From Lunularia cruciata (taxonomy: Eukaryota > Streptophyta > Marchantiopsida > Lunulariales > Lunulariaceae), in contig OX419757.1 of NCBI GenBank assembly GCA_948567375.1, positions 60,636,001 to 60,700,000 on the forward strand: a stretch of DNA of 64,000 nt. Direction: 5' to 3'. Position 1 is the stretch's first letter, and each line of letters starts with the position of its first letter. The translations under genes and the position numbers were made by a program. Below are positions 32,502-43,426 of this stretch, one piece after another. The notes below the pieces were generated by a model, which made no database searches, had not been told where the DNA came from, and saw nothing but the letters and a program-made list of their open reading frames with translations.

Positions 32502-33244
32502 TGTAATACTCTGAGAACAAGAGAAGAGAGAAAACACAGATTGCACACTCAAACATTCGATGCCCCAAGGGAGCACCTTCTCTTTATTATATAGACAAAG
32601 AGGATCTTCTCCAAGGAAGCTCCACCATAGGATTAGGGACACAGATAGGTGACATGTTAGCAAGCTCCACCCTTGGATTACTTACTTGGATGGGTGACCT
32701 GTCTGGTCTAGGTCCTATCTGGTTGGTCAAACGAGCTTTGATCGGAGGGAATCTTTTAGGGAATCTTCCTATAGGAATCTCAGAATCACATGAGTAAGGT
32801 ACCATTGGAAAGCTCTCGACAAGACAAAGCAAGGGGGAGGAAAGGCCAGCCTTCCTTTGTGGGAGGGAGGGGGGAATCTGCACATTTTCGAGGCCTAATT
32901 CATCCGTTTAGGCCTCCGAAATTGCCTTCAAAGATTTCAGGCATATTTCAGTTCCTACTCTATTAGTAGAAGTCCCCTTTTGGTGATACCTCTTTCTGAT
33001 CTGTTTAGTCCATCATGTGTAACATCCTTCCAGATGTTACCAAACCAATTCTCACCTTTAAATCATATGTCTAGCTATTGGTTCTAAGGTTCTCAAGTCT
33101 ATTTTGGTTTCTGCCCTATTAGTAGAAGTACTCTTTTGGTGATACTTCTATCTGATCTATTTTGACCATCATATATAACATCATTCTAGATGTTACCAAA
33201 CCAAATTTCACATCTAGATCATATGGCTAACCCTTGGTATTACA
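32502..33244 (-). repeat. 3' LTR of B
   Basis: It reads TGTAATACTCTGAG at the left and CTTGGTATTACA at the right in plus-strand terms. It is about 743 bp and matches 38367-39106 closely. Confidence 0.95.
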
Positions 33245-33259
33245 GACCTCCCTCCTTTT
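33245..33259 (-). other. Polypurine tract of B
   Basis: Minus-strand AAAAGGAGGGAGGTC abuts the 3' LTR. B2 has the same tract at 55085-55099. Confidence 0.85.
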
Positions 33260-33716
33260 AAGACGTAACGTCCTCGTTGTGCAATTGTTGCTCAAATGCT
33301 TGCACCAACACCGGTGCATGTGCCAAATTGGCAGCGGGTTCCCAGGTTGCTTCATAGAGGGGGTAACCTTTCCATTGTATGAGATATTCCACCCGTGGAT
33401 GGCAAGTACCACGCATGCGCTTTTGGAGAATTCGCTCCACTTCATATTCCTCTATGCCATCAATGACTGTCGGACAAGGTCGAATGTCCTGTGTGGAAGT
33501 ACCTTGGCCTGATCGGGGAGCATATCTGCGTAATAGGGAGACATGGAACACTGGATGGATCTTCATGTGTGGTGGTAGCTCAAGGTGATAGGCCACCGCG
33601 CCGATGCGACGAAAAATCAAGAAAGGCCCAATAAAACGAGGTCTGAGCTTACGAGATCCAACTAATGTGAGGTTGGTTGTCGATAGCCACACTTGATCCC
33701 CAACATTGAACTTCAT
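33258..33716 (-). pseudogene. Integrase C-terminus and chromodomain of B
   Basis: The frame opens MKFNVGDQVWLSTTNL, the integrase C-terminal GPF/Y-like module with KLRPRFIGPF. It then reaches a chromodomain: YEVERILQKR, VEYLIQWKGY and EATWEP hold the aromatic residues that would cage methyl-lysine (Y, W, W). In chromoviruses this module steers integration to chromatin carrying histone H3 methylation. The segment itself is intact but is separated from the integrase core by a stop near 33750. Confidence 0.9.
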
Positions 33717-33749
33717 GTGCCTATGTTGTGCATCAGCATACTGCTTTTG

Positions 33750-34507
33750 TCAATTTTGTGTAATCTGTAACCTGTGCTTGGCGCTCTCCACACCTTGTTG
33801 GATTCTAGAAACAAATGTGTTGACTGCATCAACCTTGGTAGTCACTGGACGGATCTTCATCAAGCTAGAAGGTGTGAAGGGATGCTCACCATACATGAGG
33901 AAGAACGGAGTGACATGGGTGGAGGTATTCATTGAATTGTTGTAAGCAAATTCCACCAACGGTAGTAGGGTGTCCCACCTCTCTTGCTCTTCTAGAAGCC
34001 GCGTAACATGTCTTCAATCGTGCGATTAGCCCGCTCTGTTTGGCCATCTGTTTGTGGGTGGTAAGCTGTAGACATGGCCAACTTGGTTTTGAAGAAACCA
34101 AAGAGTGTTTGCCAAAACAAACTGGTGAATTGGGTGCCTCTATCGGTGATGAGTACTCTAGACAAGCCATGGTGAGCAAAGACTACTTCTAAGTATAGTT
34201 GAGCTAGTTGTGGAGGTGTCACCTCCTTGGTGGTAGGGCGTACATGAATCATTTTGCTGAGCCGGTCCACAAAGACCACAATGGAGTCAAACCCTGAGGT
34301 GGTCTTGGGTAATTCACAGACGAGATCCATACTCACTTGTTCCCAACGTTGGGTAGGAGTGGGAAGAGGTTGAAGGAGCCCTGCAGGAGCTTGATTAGAA
34401 GCTTTGTTTTGTTGACAAAGTAGGCAGCTACGCACATAGTCCATCATGTCGTTGCTCATCTTGAGCCAATAGTAATGGCGCTTGACTGCCTCCAAGGTCT
34501 TGTCCAC
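33750..34507 (-). pseudogene. Integrase core of B (frameshifted)
   Basis: The frame 33992-34507 carries HYYWLKMSNDMMDYVRSCLLC (zinc domain remainder), then the D-D-E core: VSMDLVCELP, LITDRGTQF and DGQTERANRT. A shift near 33995 moves the last part to the frame 33750-33959, with VEFAYNNSMNTSTHVTPF. This is an ordinary gypsy integrase apart from the break. Confidence 0.9.
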
Positions 34508-34545
34508 TCTGACATGAGCTGCAATGGCCGAATCATGACATTCTG

Positions 34546-35946
34546 CTAGAATGGTGGTGCATAATTATGGGACATTTGGGATCCACAATCGGCCCTCCCG
34601 AAAGGTGAGTCCTTGGTGTTGGTGACACCTTTGGACGATTGCGCTTCTACAATCTGTGGATCAGTTTTTGTAACAGCTAGAATCTCTTGCCAGAATTCAG
34701 GGTTAATCTTAACCTCTACCGCCAAGTTGTTGGACATTGGCATGCGGGTGAATGCATCTGCAAGTTGCTTCTTACCTTCCACGTAGTTGATTGTCATGTT
34801 GAAGCGTTGTCGCCACTCTGCCCACCAAATTTGGTGACAAGATAGATCCTTTTGCGTCTCAAGGTAGACTAGAGGTTTGTGGTCTGTCTCTACTACAAAT
34901 GCCTTCTCGCCTAGGTAGTGCTTCCAATGCTTGGTTGCTAGAACGATGGCCAAATCTTCTTGTTCTATGGTGTGGTAGTTGCGCTCTGCCGGTAACAACT
35001 TTTGAGAGAAATATGCAATTGGATGCCATCCGTCATGCCACTCTTGTTGTAGGACTGCTCCTATTGCTACGCCCGATGCATCCATAGCCAACTTGATTGG
35101 ACGTTTTGGGTCATACCACTTCAAGATTGGTGCATGTAGCAAGGCGGCCTTCAATTCTTGAAAGGCCAACTCTTGTGCAGTTCCCCATGTCCACTTCTTC
35201 CCCTTGCCAAGTAGTGCCGTTAAAGGCTGTGAAACCTTGGAGAAATCCTTGACAAATCTATGATAGAATCCCGTCAACCCCAAGAAGCTCTTAAGTTGAG
35301 TCTGATCTTCTGGGGCACTCCATTTTTGAATGACCTCTATTTTATCTGTCAATACTTGAATGCCCTCTGCACTTACTCTATGCCCTAAGTAGTCTACTTC
35401 AGACTTGCCAAACTTACACTTTGAGATTTTGGCGTACAACTGATTCTGTCTTAGAATCTGGAGGACCTCTTGTAGATGTTGTTTGTGTTCTGTCATTGTG
35501 CTACTATATACTAAGATATCATCCAAGAAGACGATAACAGACTTATCCAAGTATGGACGAAATATGTCATTCATTAGGCTCATGAAAGTGGCAGGCGCAT
35601 TGGTGAGGCCAAAAGGCATCACAAGATACTCAAAGTGGCCATACTTGGTTTGAAAGGCAGTTTTGTACACATCCTCCTCTGCAATTTGGATTTGATTGTA
35701 ACCACTCCGCAAGTCTAGTTTGGTGAAGTATCTCGCTCCATGGAGTTGATCAAACAGGTCATCCATGCGAGGTAAGGGGTATTTGTTCTTCATTGTTTGT
35801 TGATTGAGACCCCGATAGTCAATGCACATGCACATTGTACCATCCTTCTTCTTCACAAACAAGATAGGGGCTCCATATGGTGATACGTTAGGTTGGATGA
35901 ACCCTTTCTGTAGCATCTCCTCAATTTGAGTCTTCCACTCCTCCAA
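34546..35946 (-). pseudogene. Reverse transcriptase and RNase H of B
   Basis: The intact 466-codon segment begins within RT. It has [28 protein letters not shown] (first catalytic Asp), [12 protein letters not shown] (catalytic pair as FLDD), an RT thumb with [11 protein letters not shown], then RNase H with [13 protein letters not shown] and [11 protein letters not shown]. The segment is bounded by stops on both sides, which separate it from protease and integrase, so the polyprotein is not continuous. Confidence 0.9.
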
Positions 35947-36021
35947 CTCATGAGGTGATAGGCAATATGGGGCCTTACAAGGAGGTGTCTTCCCCGGGAG
36001 TGTCTTTATTTTGTTATCTAC

Positions 36022-36612
36022 TCACCTTTTAGGTGGTAATCCTGAGGGTAGATCATCGGGAAAGACATCTTGAAACTCATCCACCACATCCTTCAATTTC
36101 TCAGGAATTTGTCCAGCGAGTTGTGCACTCTGGACTTCTCTTATTAGACCCAAAAAACATCTATCTGTCTTACAGACAGTTGTCGTCCCTACGACATATA
36201 GAGGCAGTTTCTGCCTGTGTGATTTTTCTTTAACCCCAATGATTGACCATTGGTGGGTTCTCACTACTTTCTTCCTCCAATCCACCATTGGGTTGTACTG
36301 CTCCATCCATGGCATGCCTAAAATTGCATCATAACGGGCTAATTGTATCACTCACCACTCAATTGCTTCCTGATATTCTCCTACAGAGAGGGTTACTCGT
36401 CTAGGTAATGATTCAATCCTCTCTGTTTGCCCATTTGGTAACTCTACTTCTTCACTTCCATCTCTCTCTAGATCCATTCCCAAGCTTATTACAACAGAGC
36501 GAGACAAGAAATTCTCTGTTGCTCCCGGATCTATTAATACTCTCCCTTGATTACCTTCTAGGATTCCATTCACGACAATCAATTGTGAGGTTGCCTTTCG
36601 GGATCTTTGCAC
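36022..36612 (-). pseudogene. Protease region of B
   Basis: The frame 36352-36612 has GRVLIDPGATENFLS, where the active-site triad is D-P-G-A instead of DSGA. The continuation 36022-36351 holds YDAILGMPWMEQYNP, the usual second protease landmark, followed by the RT entry (FQDVFPDDLPSGLPP). A stop separates the two halves at 36352. Confidence 0.85.
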
Positions 36613-36677
36613 ATTATTCTTCTTCCTTCCCTCGCTTCTCTGCTTCCTTATTGAGCCAGTAAGGCCGCGAGGTACAT

Positions 36678-37754
36678 TTACTGGCGATCTTTGTTTTCCG
36701 AAGTGGTTTCCACCTCCTCCTCTTCAATGTGCCTCTCCATGTTGTTCAAAGATCGCCTGTACAAAGGCCAAGGGCCTCTAGGGAAACGAGTGCGACAATT
36801 GGTAGATATGTGCCCAATACGGCCACAATTGTAACAACGGCGTTGTTCTCCCCGAGTCCCTTCTCCTTGTGGGACTCCATCTCTTCGTTCTTCTACCCGT
36901 CCTCGCTCTCCTTGAAGCGGTCGTGCTCCCCAATCCCGGAATCGAAGGTTGCACAATTCCATTGGTACTGGTCCACCCATGTGTGGCATTTCTGCCCAAT
37001 AATGTTGAGGTGGAACTACTCCTTCACCTCCACCTAATGCTCTGGCTATTCTTTGCACACAAGCAATAGCTTCAAATACCGTGCGAGGGTTTTGCACCAT
37101 GACTTCTTGGCAAATCCGCTCTTTCAACCCTCGTTTGAAATTTTTGAGAGCCTCTATTGGACTCATGTCGGTAATTGCGACTTGTAGATCCAGAAATGCC
37201 TCCACATACTCTTGTACGCTATTCTTCTGTCTCAATCCCCATAGTCGGGTTTGAGCCATCTGCACAGAATCCACCGATTGGAAATTCTTGAGCAGTGCTT
37301 CTTGCATTGCTGTCCATGTGACCTCCCTTCTCTCTGCTAGCATGGATTGTTCCCAAGCATCATACCATGTGAGGGCTTTATCGGTCAAGTACCCACATGC
37401 AAACACGCCTACAGCATGCTTTGTGATCTCTGTTGAGAACAATCAAAAATATCGATTCATTCTTGAGATCCAATTCTCCACTACTCCCATCGTATGCTGC
37501 CCCTTGTAAGGCTCGATGTTGCAGGTCTTCTTCATCCGGAGTAGCAATGTGGCTTCATCGTTGATAGGGTTCGTAGGCATGGGTGCCTCTCCAAGTACTT
37601 CAGTCGCAAGTACTGGGTTTTGAGATGGCTCTTCTTCTTGCATGGCTTGATCGTTCCTGAGGATCTGCACTTGACTTTGCAATGTCTCCATGGTCATCTT
37701 AATCTCTCGAAATTCATTCAACATCCCTTGCATTCCTTGCACCAGCTCTTGCAA
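36678..37754 (-). pseudogene. Gag of B (one nonsense codon)
   Basis: Two abutting open segments, 37754-37443 and 36678-37442, are in the same frame and separated only by a TGA. The first has a short coiled-coil-like stretch (MTMETLQSQVQILR). The second has the capsid-like block (ACGYLTDKALTWYDAWEQS) and a knuckle CYNCGRIGHISTNC (CX2CX4HX4C). B2 and D carry related gag remnants. Confidence 0.85.
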
Positions 37755-37799
37755 CTACGGATCCATGGTTCCTGCAACACCCAATTGCTAACGTCTACT

Positions 37800-38003
37800 T
37801 CAATACAGAGTCAATATAATCACTCTGGAAGGCGCACGAACTATCGGAACTACCATTGGGACCTTAGAAGCTATCACTCGTTGATAATACTCCTCACCAA
37901 AATTCCTAACCACAAAATCTCTAAACATCAATTTCGGCCTCACTACATAATGGATTTCTACTTGAGTGTTGAAAGGGAGAGGATTTGGGACATTCATATC
38001 CAT
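37800..38003 (-). CDS. Leader ORF 2 of B (67 aa)
   Basis: It begins MDMNVPNPLPFNTQ and contains HYVVRPKLMFRDFVV and YYQRVIASKVPMVV. It is conserved in B2 (61566-61775) and, damaged, in D (15613-15834). Its start lies a few bases beyond the stop of leader ORF 1, suggesting reinitiation, frameshifting or an old single ORF. No known domain was recognised. Confidence 0.5.
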   Translation of the reverse strand: MDMNVPNPLPFNTQVEIHYVVRPKLMFRDFVVRNFGEEYYQRVIASKVPMVVPIVRAPSRVIILTLY

Positions 38004-38007
38004 ATTA

Positions 38008-38229
38008 TCATAATAGAATGTAGATCGTCAAATCCCACTCTCTGTCATATATCACCACAGGTAGAATCACCGGGTTTGGTGAGTTCATCACTCTGTCCAT
38101 GAATTCCGCACCAAAGTGATAAACTAGCGATACTCTCATCTGCTCACGCTGGATGTACATAACCTTGATGTGGAATGGGTTTGAGAATGGAAAGCTAGGT
38201 GCGGGAAATTGTCCCCCCGGCGCATCCAT
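38008..38229 (-). CDS. Leader ORF 1 of B (73 aa)
   Basis: ATG at 38229 gives MDAPGGQFPAPSFPF, then KVMYIQREQMRVSLVYHF, VILPVVIYDREWDL and TIYILL. It is conserved with D (15387-15608), with the decayed B2 copy (about 61980-61760), and recognisably with the A leader ORF (23293-23463). It sits about 135 nt after the primer-binding site and before gag. The function is unknown. Confidence 0.6.
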   Translation of the reverse strand: MDAPGGQFPAPSFPFSNPFHIKVMYIQREQMRVSLVYHFGAEFMDRVMNSPNPVILPVVIYDREWDLTIYILL

Positions 38230-38353
38230 CCCATCCGCTCTCTAAAGTCCTTCCTAAGTCTAGCTATTACTCTATGTTCACCTCAAATTACTCAATTTCA
38301 GTAGTTCGTGCTATTCCAAGAGGGGTGATCCCCTCTCTTGGACTAGAACACTT

Positions 38354-38365
38354 GCTCTGATTCCA
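38354..38365 (-). other. Primer-binding site of B (tRNA-iMet type)
   Basis: Minus-strand TGGAATCAGAGC lies one base after the 5' LTR. It is one base different from TGGTATCAGAGC. Confidence 0.8.
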
Positions 38366-38366
38366 T

Positions 38367-39106
38367 TGTAATACTCTGAGGACAAGAGAAGAGAGAAAAC
38401 ACAGATTGCACACTCAAACATTCGATGCCCCAAGGGAGCACCTTCTCTTTATTATATAGACAAAGAGGATCTCCTCCAAGGAAGCTCCACCATAGGATTA
38501 GAGACACAGATAGGTGACATATCAGCAAGCTCCACCCTTGGATTACTTACTTGGATGGGTGACCTGTCTGGTCTAGGTCCTATCTGGTTGGTCAAACGAG
38601 CTTTGATCGGAGGGAATCTTTTAGGGAATCTTCCTATAGGAATCTCAGAATCACATGAGTAAGGTACCATTGGAAAGCTCTCAACGAGACAAAGCAAGGG
38701 GGAGGAAAGGCCAGCCTTTCCTTTGTTGGGGGGGAGTCTCTGCACATTTTTGAGACCTAATTCATCCGTTTAGGCCTCCAAAATTGCCTTCAAATATTTC
38801 AGGCATATTTCAGTTCCTACTCTATTAGTAGAAGTCCTCTTTTGGTGATACCTCTTTCTGATCTGTTTAGTCCATCATGTATAACATCCTTCCAGATGTT
38901 ACCAAACCAATTCTCACCTTTAAATCATATGTCTAGCTATTGGTTCTAAGGTTCTCAAGTCTATTTTGGTTTTTGCCCTATTAGTAGAAGTACTCTTTTG
39001 GTGATACTTCTATCTGATCTATTTTGACCATCATATATAACATCATTCTAGATGTTACCAAACCGAATTTCACATCTAGATCATATGGCTAACCCTTGGT
39101 ATTACA
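38367..39106 (-). repeat. 5' LTR of B
   Basis: A 740-bp copy of the B LTR. In element orientation it begins TGTAATACCAAGGG and ends CTCAGAGTATTACA. Confidence 0.95.
38451..38458 (-). promoter_or_regulatory. Putative TATA box in the B 5' LTR
   Basis: Minus-strand TATATAAT sits inside GTCTATATAATAAAGAGAAG, aligned with TATAAATA in the D LTR at 15156. Confidence 0.45.
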
Positions 39107-39169
39107 ATATTCTTGGGACACAACCAATAGCTACTAGGGAGAGTGGTCTTCTTGGAGTCCATCCAAGTG

Positions 39170-39229
39170 AGCATGGGCTACTTGGATTACACCCTTGTGA
39201 TCATGGGCTACTTGGATTACACCCTTGGT
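39170..39229 (+). repeat. Two 30-bp tandem units in C
   Basis: CATGGGCTACTTGGATTACA plus CCCTTG repeats once in tandem with a 30-bp period. A third degenerate unit begins just upstream at 39148. Confidence 0.75.
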
Positions 39230-39589
39230 CCACTTGGGATGCAGCTAGAGGATGTGTGGAGCTTGCAACCAGAGTGGAGGGAGTCTTTCACACAAAGGTT
39301 GAGACCTCTAGTGGTCGGGAGCATGACATTATTTCTCCCAAGGGCCCAATGTAGCAGCCAATTAGTACGTCTTCCCCTCCTACAACAGTTATAGAGGATA
39401 CTTGGGAGCCAGATCTTGGACCCAAGCTTACTGGAGAGGAAAGATGGAGGGTTTGGAGGTTCTTGAGGAGCCACACGAGTTGTTTTGCCTTCCGTATGAA
39501 GGATTTGGGTGCTCTAAAGGGACCTAGTATACAACTTAAGCTGACTAGCAATACACCAGTTTTCCGACATCCTTATCGATAGAGTGATA

Positions 39590-40800
39590 TAGATAGGATA
39601 TTGATTCAAAGCTAGAGTAGTGACCTTTTTGAGGCTGGTTTGGTGGAGATTTCACATGGAGAGTATGCATCAATGATAGTGATGCCAGCCAAGAAGGATA
39701 TGCATGGCAACTGCACAGATAGGCAGATGTGTGGAGATTATTGTCCTATCAACCAATAGACAAGGGTTGATCGGTATGCCATGCCTACACTAGAGGAGAT
39801 TTGTGATGCAATTGGGCATGCAAAGATCTTCAATACTTTGGATCTTCAAGCGAGATATCATCAATTGCCGATCAAGGAGGAGGATAAGTCCAAGACATCA
39901 TTTTGGGCTATTGATCCTCACGGTAAGGATGTGTTATATCAATGGAGTTTCTTACCGTTTAGGTTAAGAACGCTCATGCTGAGTTCCAGAGGGTCATCGA
40001 TAGGATCCTAGCTGGATTGGATTTTGCTTGGTGCTATATTGATGACATTTTGGTCTATAGCACTACTGTGGAGGAGCATGAGAGACAATTTTTGGAGGTG
40101 TTTGAGAGGTTGAGATCTCATGGCCTCAAATTACATCCTAAGAAGTGTAGGTTCTTCCACAAGCAAGTTGAGTATTTGGGTCACACTATCTATCCTAGAG
40201 GACTTGGTGTTCAGCAAACCAAGGTGGAGGCTATTGCACGTATTCCTTGGCCTATGAATATGAGCAAAGTATTAGCATTTCTTGGATTGGCAAACTTCTA
40301 TCGCCGCTATGTTAGAGGATTTAGTGCCATTGCCAAGGCCTTGACAAAGCTGACCAAGCTTACACAAGAGTGGTGTTGGAGAGATGAGCAAGAGAGAGCT
40401 TTTGTAGAGCTCAAGGAGAGGTTGCCATCTGCTCCTATTTTGAGGAGACCGATTAGAGGATGACCATTTCAGGTTCATACTGATTGGAGTATGTTGGAGC
40501 TTGGAGCGGTGCTCACCCAACATGATGATGAGGGGAAGGAGTTTGTAGTAGCCTATGCTAGATTCTCCAAAAATTTAGTGGAGGCAAAGTATAGTTCATA
40601 TGAGAGAGAGTGCTTGGTAGCAGTTTAGGCAATAGCACATTTCCAATGTTGCCTATTTGGTAACCCCTTCACTCTCATCACTGATCATCAGCTTTTGAAG
40701 TGGTTGATGGAGTCCGACAAGCTTTTAGAGAAGCTTGCACGATGGGCTTTTGCACTATGATTTCATGATTGTTCATAAACCTGGAGTGGTGAACCGTGAT
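39590..40800 (+). pseudogene. Reverse transcriptase and RNase H of C
   Basis: RT is split over 39781-40011 (MPTLEEICDAIGHAKIFNTL, LDLQARYHQLPI with the first Asp) and 40017-40463 (CYIDDILVYSTTVEEHERQF, with the YIDD catalytic pair, and FLGLANFYRRYVRGF). An indel near 40012 joins them. RNase H follows with HTDWSMLELGAVLTQHDDEG near 40476 and TDHQLLKWLMESDKL near 40681, each interrupted by stops. Confidence 0.85.
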
Positions 40801-41029
40801 GTAGATAGGTTGAGTAGAAACCCATGTCCTAGCCAGCATGATCAGACGGGAGCACATTGGCATGGTGAGACAGATGAGGAGATGGTGCCAAGTTGGCATG
40901 CATCTTCCTTTCTTTGTATATTTTCTGAGGCTTTGGTGGTATCTCTCTCAATGCATACAAGAGGAGTTATTGAGATCATAGATCCATAGAGTAAAGATAT
41001 TGGTACAATTCAGTGAGACATTCATGATG

Positions 41030-42121
41030 ATGTCGTAGTGATGGACTATCTTTGCATTGGTGTTGTGGGTGGCACAGTTGGGGCCAAGGAAAAAGACCTT
41101 GTTCTTCAGCAAGCTAGATGGTTCAGATTGGAGGGCAAATACCTTTTGCATGTATGGGAGGATGGTAGAGTGCAAGTGTACCACTTCCATCTTAGAGACC
41201 ATAGTTGGTCCGTCATGCTCATGAGGAGCTAGGACATTTTGGAGTAAGGCATACAAACAACTTACTCTAGAGTCATTATTGGTGGCACGGTATGCAGACC
41301 AAGGTAGATGTGTGGTTGCCAGATGTGTGGTTTGTGACTAAGTTAGAGCATCATCCAATGCTCCTACACCATAGTTACACCTATTACCTATCATGGGATT
41401 GGGTAATTGTTGGAGTTTGGACTTCACTGGACCTTTACCGCTAATTGTGAGACATCATCGGTATGTCTTGGTAATGGTGGAGCACTTCTCCAAGTGGATT
41501 GAGTTGGTGTCCTCTTCTTGACAAGTCTAGTGAAGGGACAACTTACTTGTTCTTAGATTGAGTTCTTAGTCATTTTGGTGCACCAATTGAGGTTTTGATT
41601 GATCACAGTACATAGTTCTTGGGGAGTTTCAAGTCTTGTGTGACAAGGCTTTGATTGATCACCATACTACCTCCCAAGATCACCTTGAGGCAGATGGCTT
41701 AGCAGAGAGATTGGTTTAGACAGCAAAGAGAGGATTGCAAAAATATGGTTTGTAGAGAGGCCACTTGGGAGATTGGGATCTCTAATTACCTTGGTTGGCC
41801 AACGGCTATTGGTTTGGCCGGCAAGCCTCCTTAGCATCCTTCTCTCCATACTTTCTACTCTATGGATGAGATCTAGATTTACCTACAGCCATTTGTCAAG
41901 ATGCTATTGTAGTCTTGGACTTGGATGACCCAAATGTATGGATGAGTGCATGTGCTTAGCAAGCAGAGATCTTTCAGAGAGTGATGCCGATGGCCTTTGA
42001 GAACTTGGCAATTGCCCAGCATAGAGATACTTTATGCTATGTTACCATTCAAGGAGGAGGTTATAGATTCTTGATCCATTGATTTCATCTAGGAGACTAT
42101 GTATATCTACAACAGACAACA
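41030..42121 (+). pseudogene. Integrase of C (heavily broken)
   Basis: Fragments in several frames follow the order expected of a gypsy integrase. A chromatin-side segment (RWFRLEGKYLLHVWEDGRVQ) is near 41118. Weak core remnants lie around 41400-41700. A C-terminal segment (IFQRVMPMAFENLAIAQHRD) is near 41968, followed by FHLGDYVYLQQTT near 42085, which leads into the PHD-bearing frame. Confidence 0.55.
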
Positions 42122-42457
42122 TTGACGGTACTTGATGTTCTGATAGTTTGCACTATCATGAGAGTGCGTGCAGTTTTGCCATCTGAATTCCTTGTGTTAG
42201 AAGGACATGATAGTGTTGTTTGGAAGGATCATGTGCCCAATTGTGCGCTATGCCACCTCCCAAACATTGATGGTATTATGGACCCAATCTTGGCACTTGT
42301 ACATGCAAGCTCAAGGTGTATGTTATCTGGCTCTTCTAGTGGAGCTGCTACTATGTTGGTGTGTGATAGCTGTTTGAGAGGATGGCATATGGCATGTATG
42401 ACTCCTCCCCTCATGGTGGTTCCTCAGGGACAATGGTTATGTCTTAGATGTACTTGA
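42122..42457 (+). pseudogene. C-terminal tail of C polyprotein with PHD-like finger
   Basis: The frame is open for 111 codons and ends in TGA, 170 nt before the 3' LTR. It reads VRAVLPSEFLVLEGHDSVVW, then a Cys pair NCALCHLP (residues 41 and 44). The PHD-like finger is at 66-110: Cys66, then Cys81 and Cys84 in VCDSC, His89 in RGWHMAC, Cys92, and Cys107 and Cys110 in WLCLRC. The second ligand, expected at residue 69, is Ser (TCT, one base from a Cys codon), so the first zinc site is damaged. PHD fingers read histone H3 tails. Here the domain takes the place that a chromodomain holds in element B. Its upstream join to integrase is inferred. Confidence 0.75.
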
Positions 42458-42626
42458 CCTATAGCAAGTTCATTCTTTATATGGTATAGATTGCAGACAA
42501 GCGACTAATGATAGGGCTCCATAGCACCCAGCCTCTTGATCTTTGCCCATCATAGGGTGTACCATATACTTGGAGTAGATGGCTATCTGGAGTTAGAGGG
42601 ACCTAACCGCCACCTAGGAGGGCAAT

Positions 42627-43180
42627 TGTGGCACTTTAGAGTTTATGTATGACTTATGTGTGAGTTGTGCTTCTATTGTGTATGATGTTGAAAGTGATGT
42701 ATGTTGTGTAGCAATATATATACACACAACAACTGTCATGCCATTTGTAGTGTCACATCTAGATTTCTTGGACATTGGAATTCCAATGTTAGTAGTTAGA
42801 GGCATTTTGGCAGTTACTCATAGACTACTTTCTGACAATCAGATTTTGTGTTTAGGGTACTGACTTCATAGTGGGGCCCATCATCACTTGCACAATCCGT
42901 GCTGTCGGTTGTGCCATCAGCGGGACCATTGGGATGAGACCTAGGTTGAAATCAAGAGTATACCCTGGAAGTGCAGCTCCAAAGAGCTCACTTCTCTAAT
43001 GTTGAGCCTTCAAGTTCTTGGCTAGAGTGGACAAAAAGTCGGCAAGCGTCACTTGGAGTTTCTTACCTAGAGTGGATGTGGCTTGACTGTAATCAGTGCC
43101 CAATTGTTAGCAAGTTGTTGAGGATCAGATCAAGTATTGATCTGAGTTTGATTGATTCAAGTTGTAAATGATCTGATTAT
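42627..43180 (+). repeat. 3' LTR of C
   Basis: It starts TGTGGCACTTTAGAG, includes a TATATATACACACAAC stretch near 42714, and aligns with the 5' LTR from about 42727 to the end at GATCTGATTA. Confidence 0.85.
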
Positions 43181-43285
43181 TGTAGCACTTTAGAGTTTAT
43201 GTATGACTTATGTGTGAGTTGTGCTTATATTGTGTATGATGTTGACAGTAATGTATGTTGTGTAGCAATGTATATACGCACAACA
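43181..43285 (+). repeat. Extra partial LTR copy of C
   Basis: TGTAGCACTTTAGAGTTTAT starts immediately after the 3' LTR and repeats its first roughly 105 bp. It ends at CACAACA, where family-E LTR sequence begins. Confidence 0.85.
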
Positions 43286-43426
43286 TGGTCCCAAAGTAGA
43301 TGGCAAGAGAGGAAATCAGGCTTGTTGGACCAAGTCTGATGGAGATTGGTTCCTAGGAAAGAAGCAAGGGATTAATTTGGGATCACCTTCTTTCGGAAGT
43401 GTGATTTGTAAGAATAAATTGTAGAG

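Larger units (their letters stand above)
32502..39106 (-). mobile_element. Chromodomain gypsy element B, complete
   Basis: A 6605-bp element in minus orientation, inserted in C. It has LTRs at 38367-39106 (5') and 32502-33244 (3'), a tRNA-iMet primer site, two leader ORFs, gag, protease, RT, RNase H, integrase, a C-terminal chromodomain and a polypurine tract. The order PR-RT-RH-INT-chromodomain defines a chromovirus-like Ty3/gypsy element. The LTRs differ at perhaps 15-20 positions by eye, so it is older than A. Pol is broken by a few stops and frameshifts. Confidence 0.95.
39107..42626 (+). mobile_element. Gypsy element C, right part
   Basis: After B, element C continues with RT, RNase H, integrase and a PHD-like finger, then a polypurine-rich stretch (AGGAGGGCAA near 42617) and the 3' LTR. 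There are many stops, but the module order is clear. Confidence 0.8.

Noticed and set aside
33258-33716. Chromodomain as a host chromatin gene
   Set aside because: It is directly preceded by an integrase and followed by a polypurine tract and LTR, so it belongs to element B.
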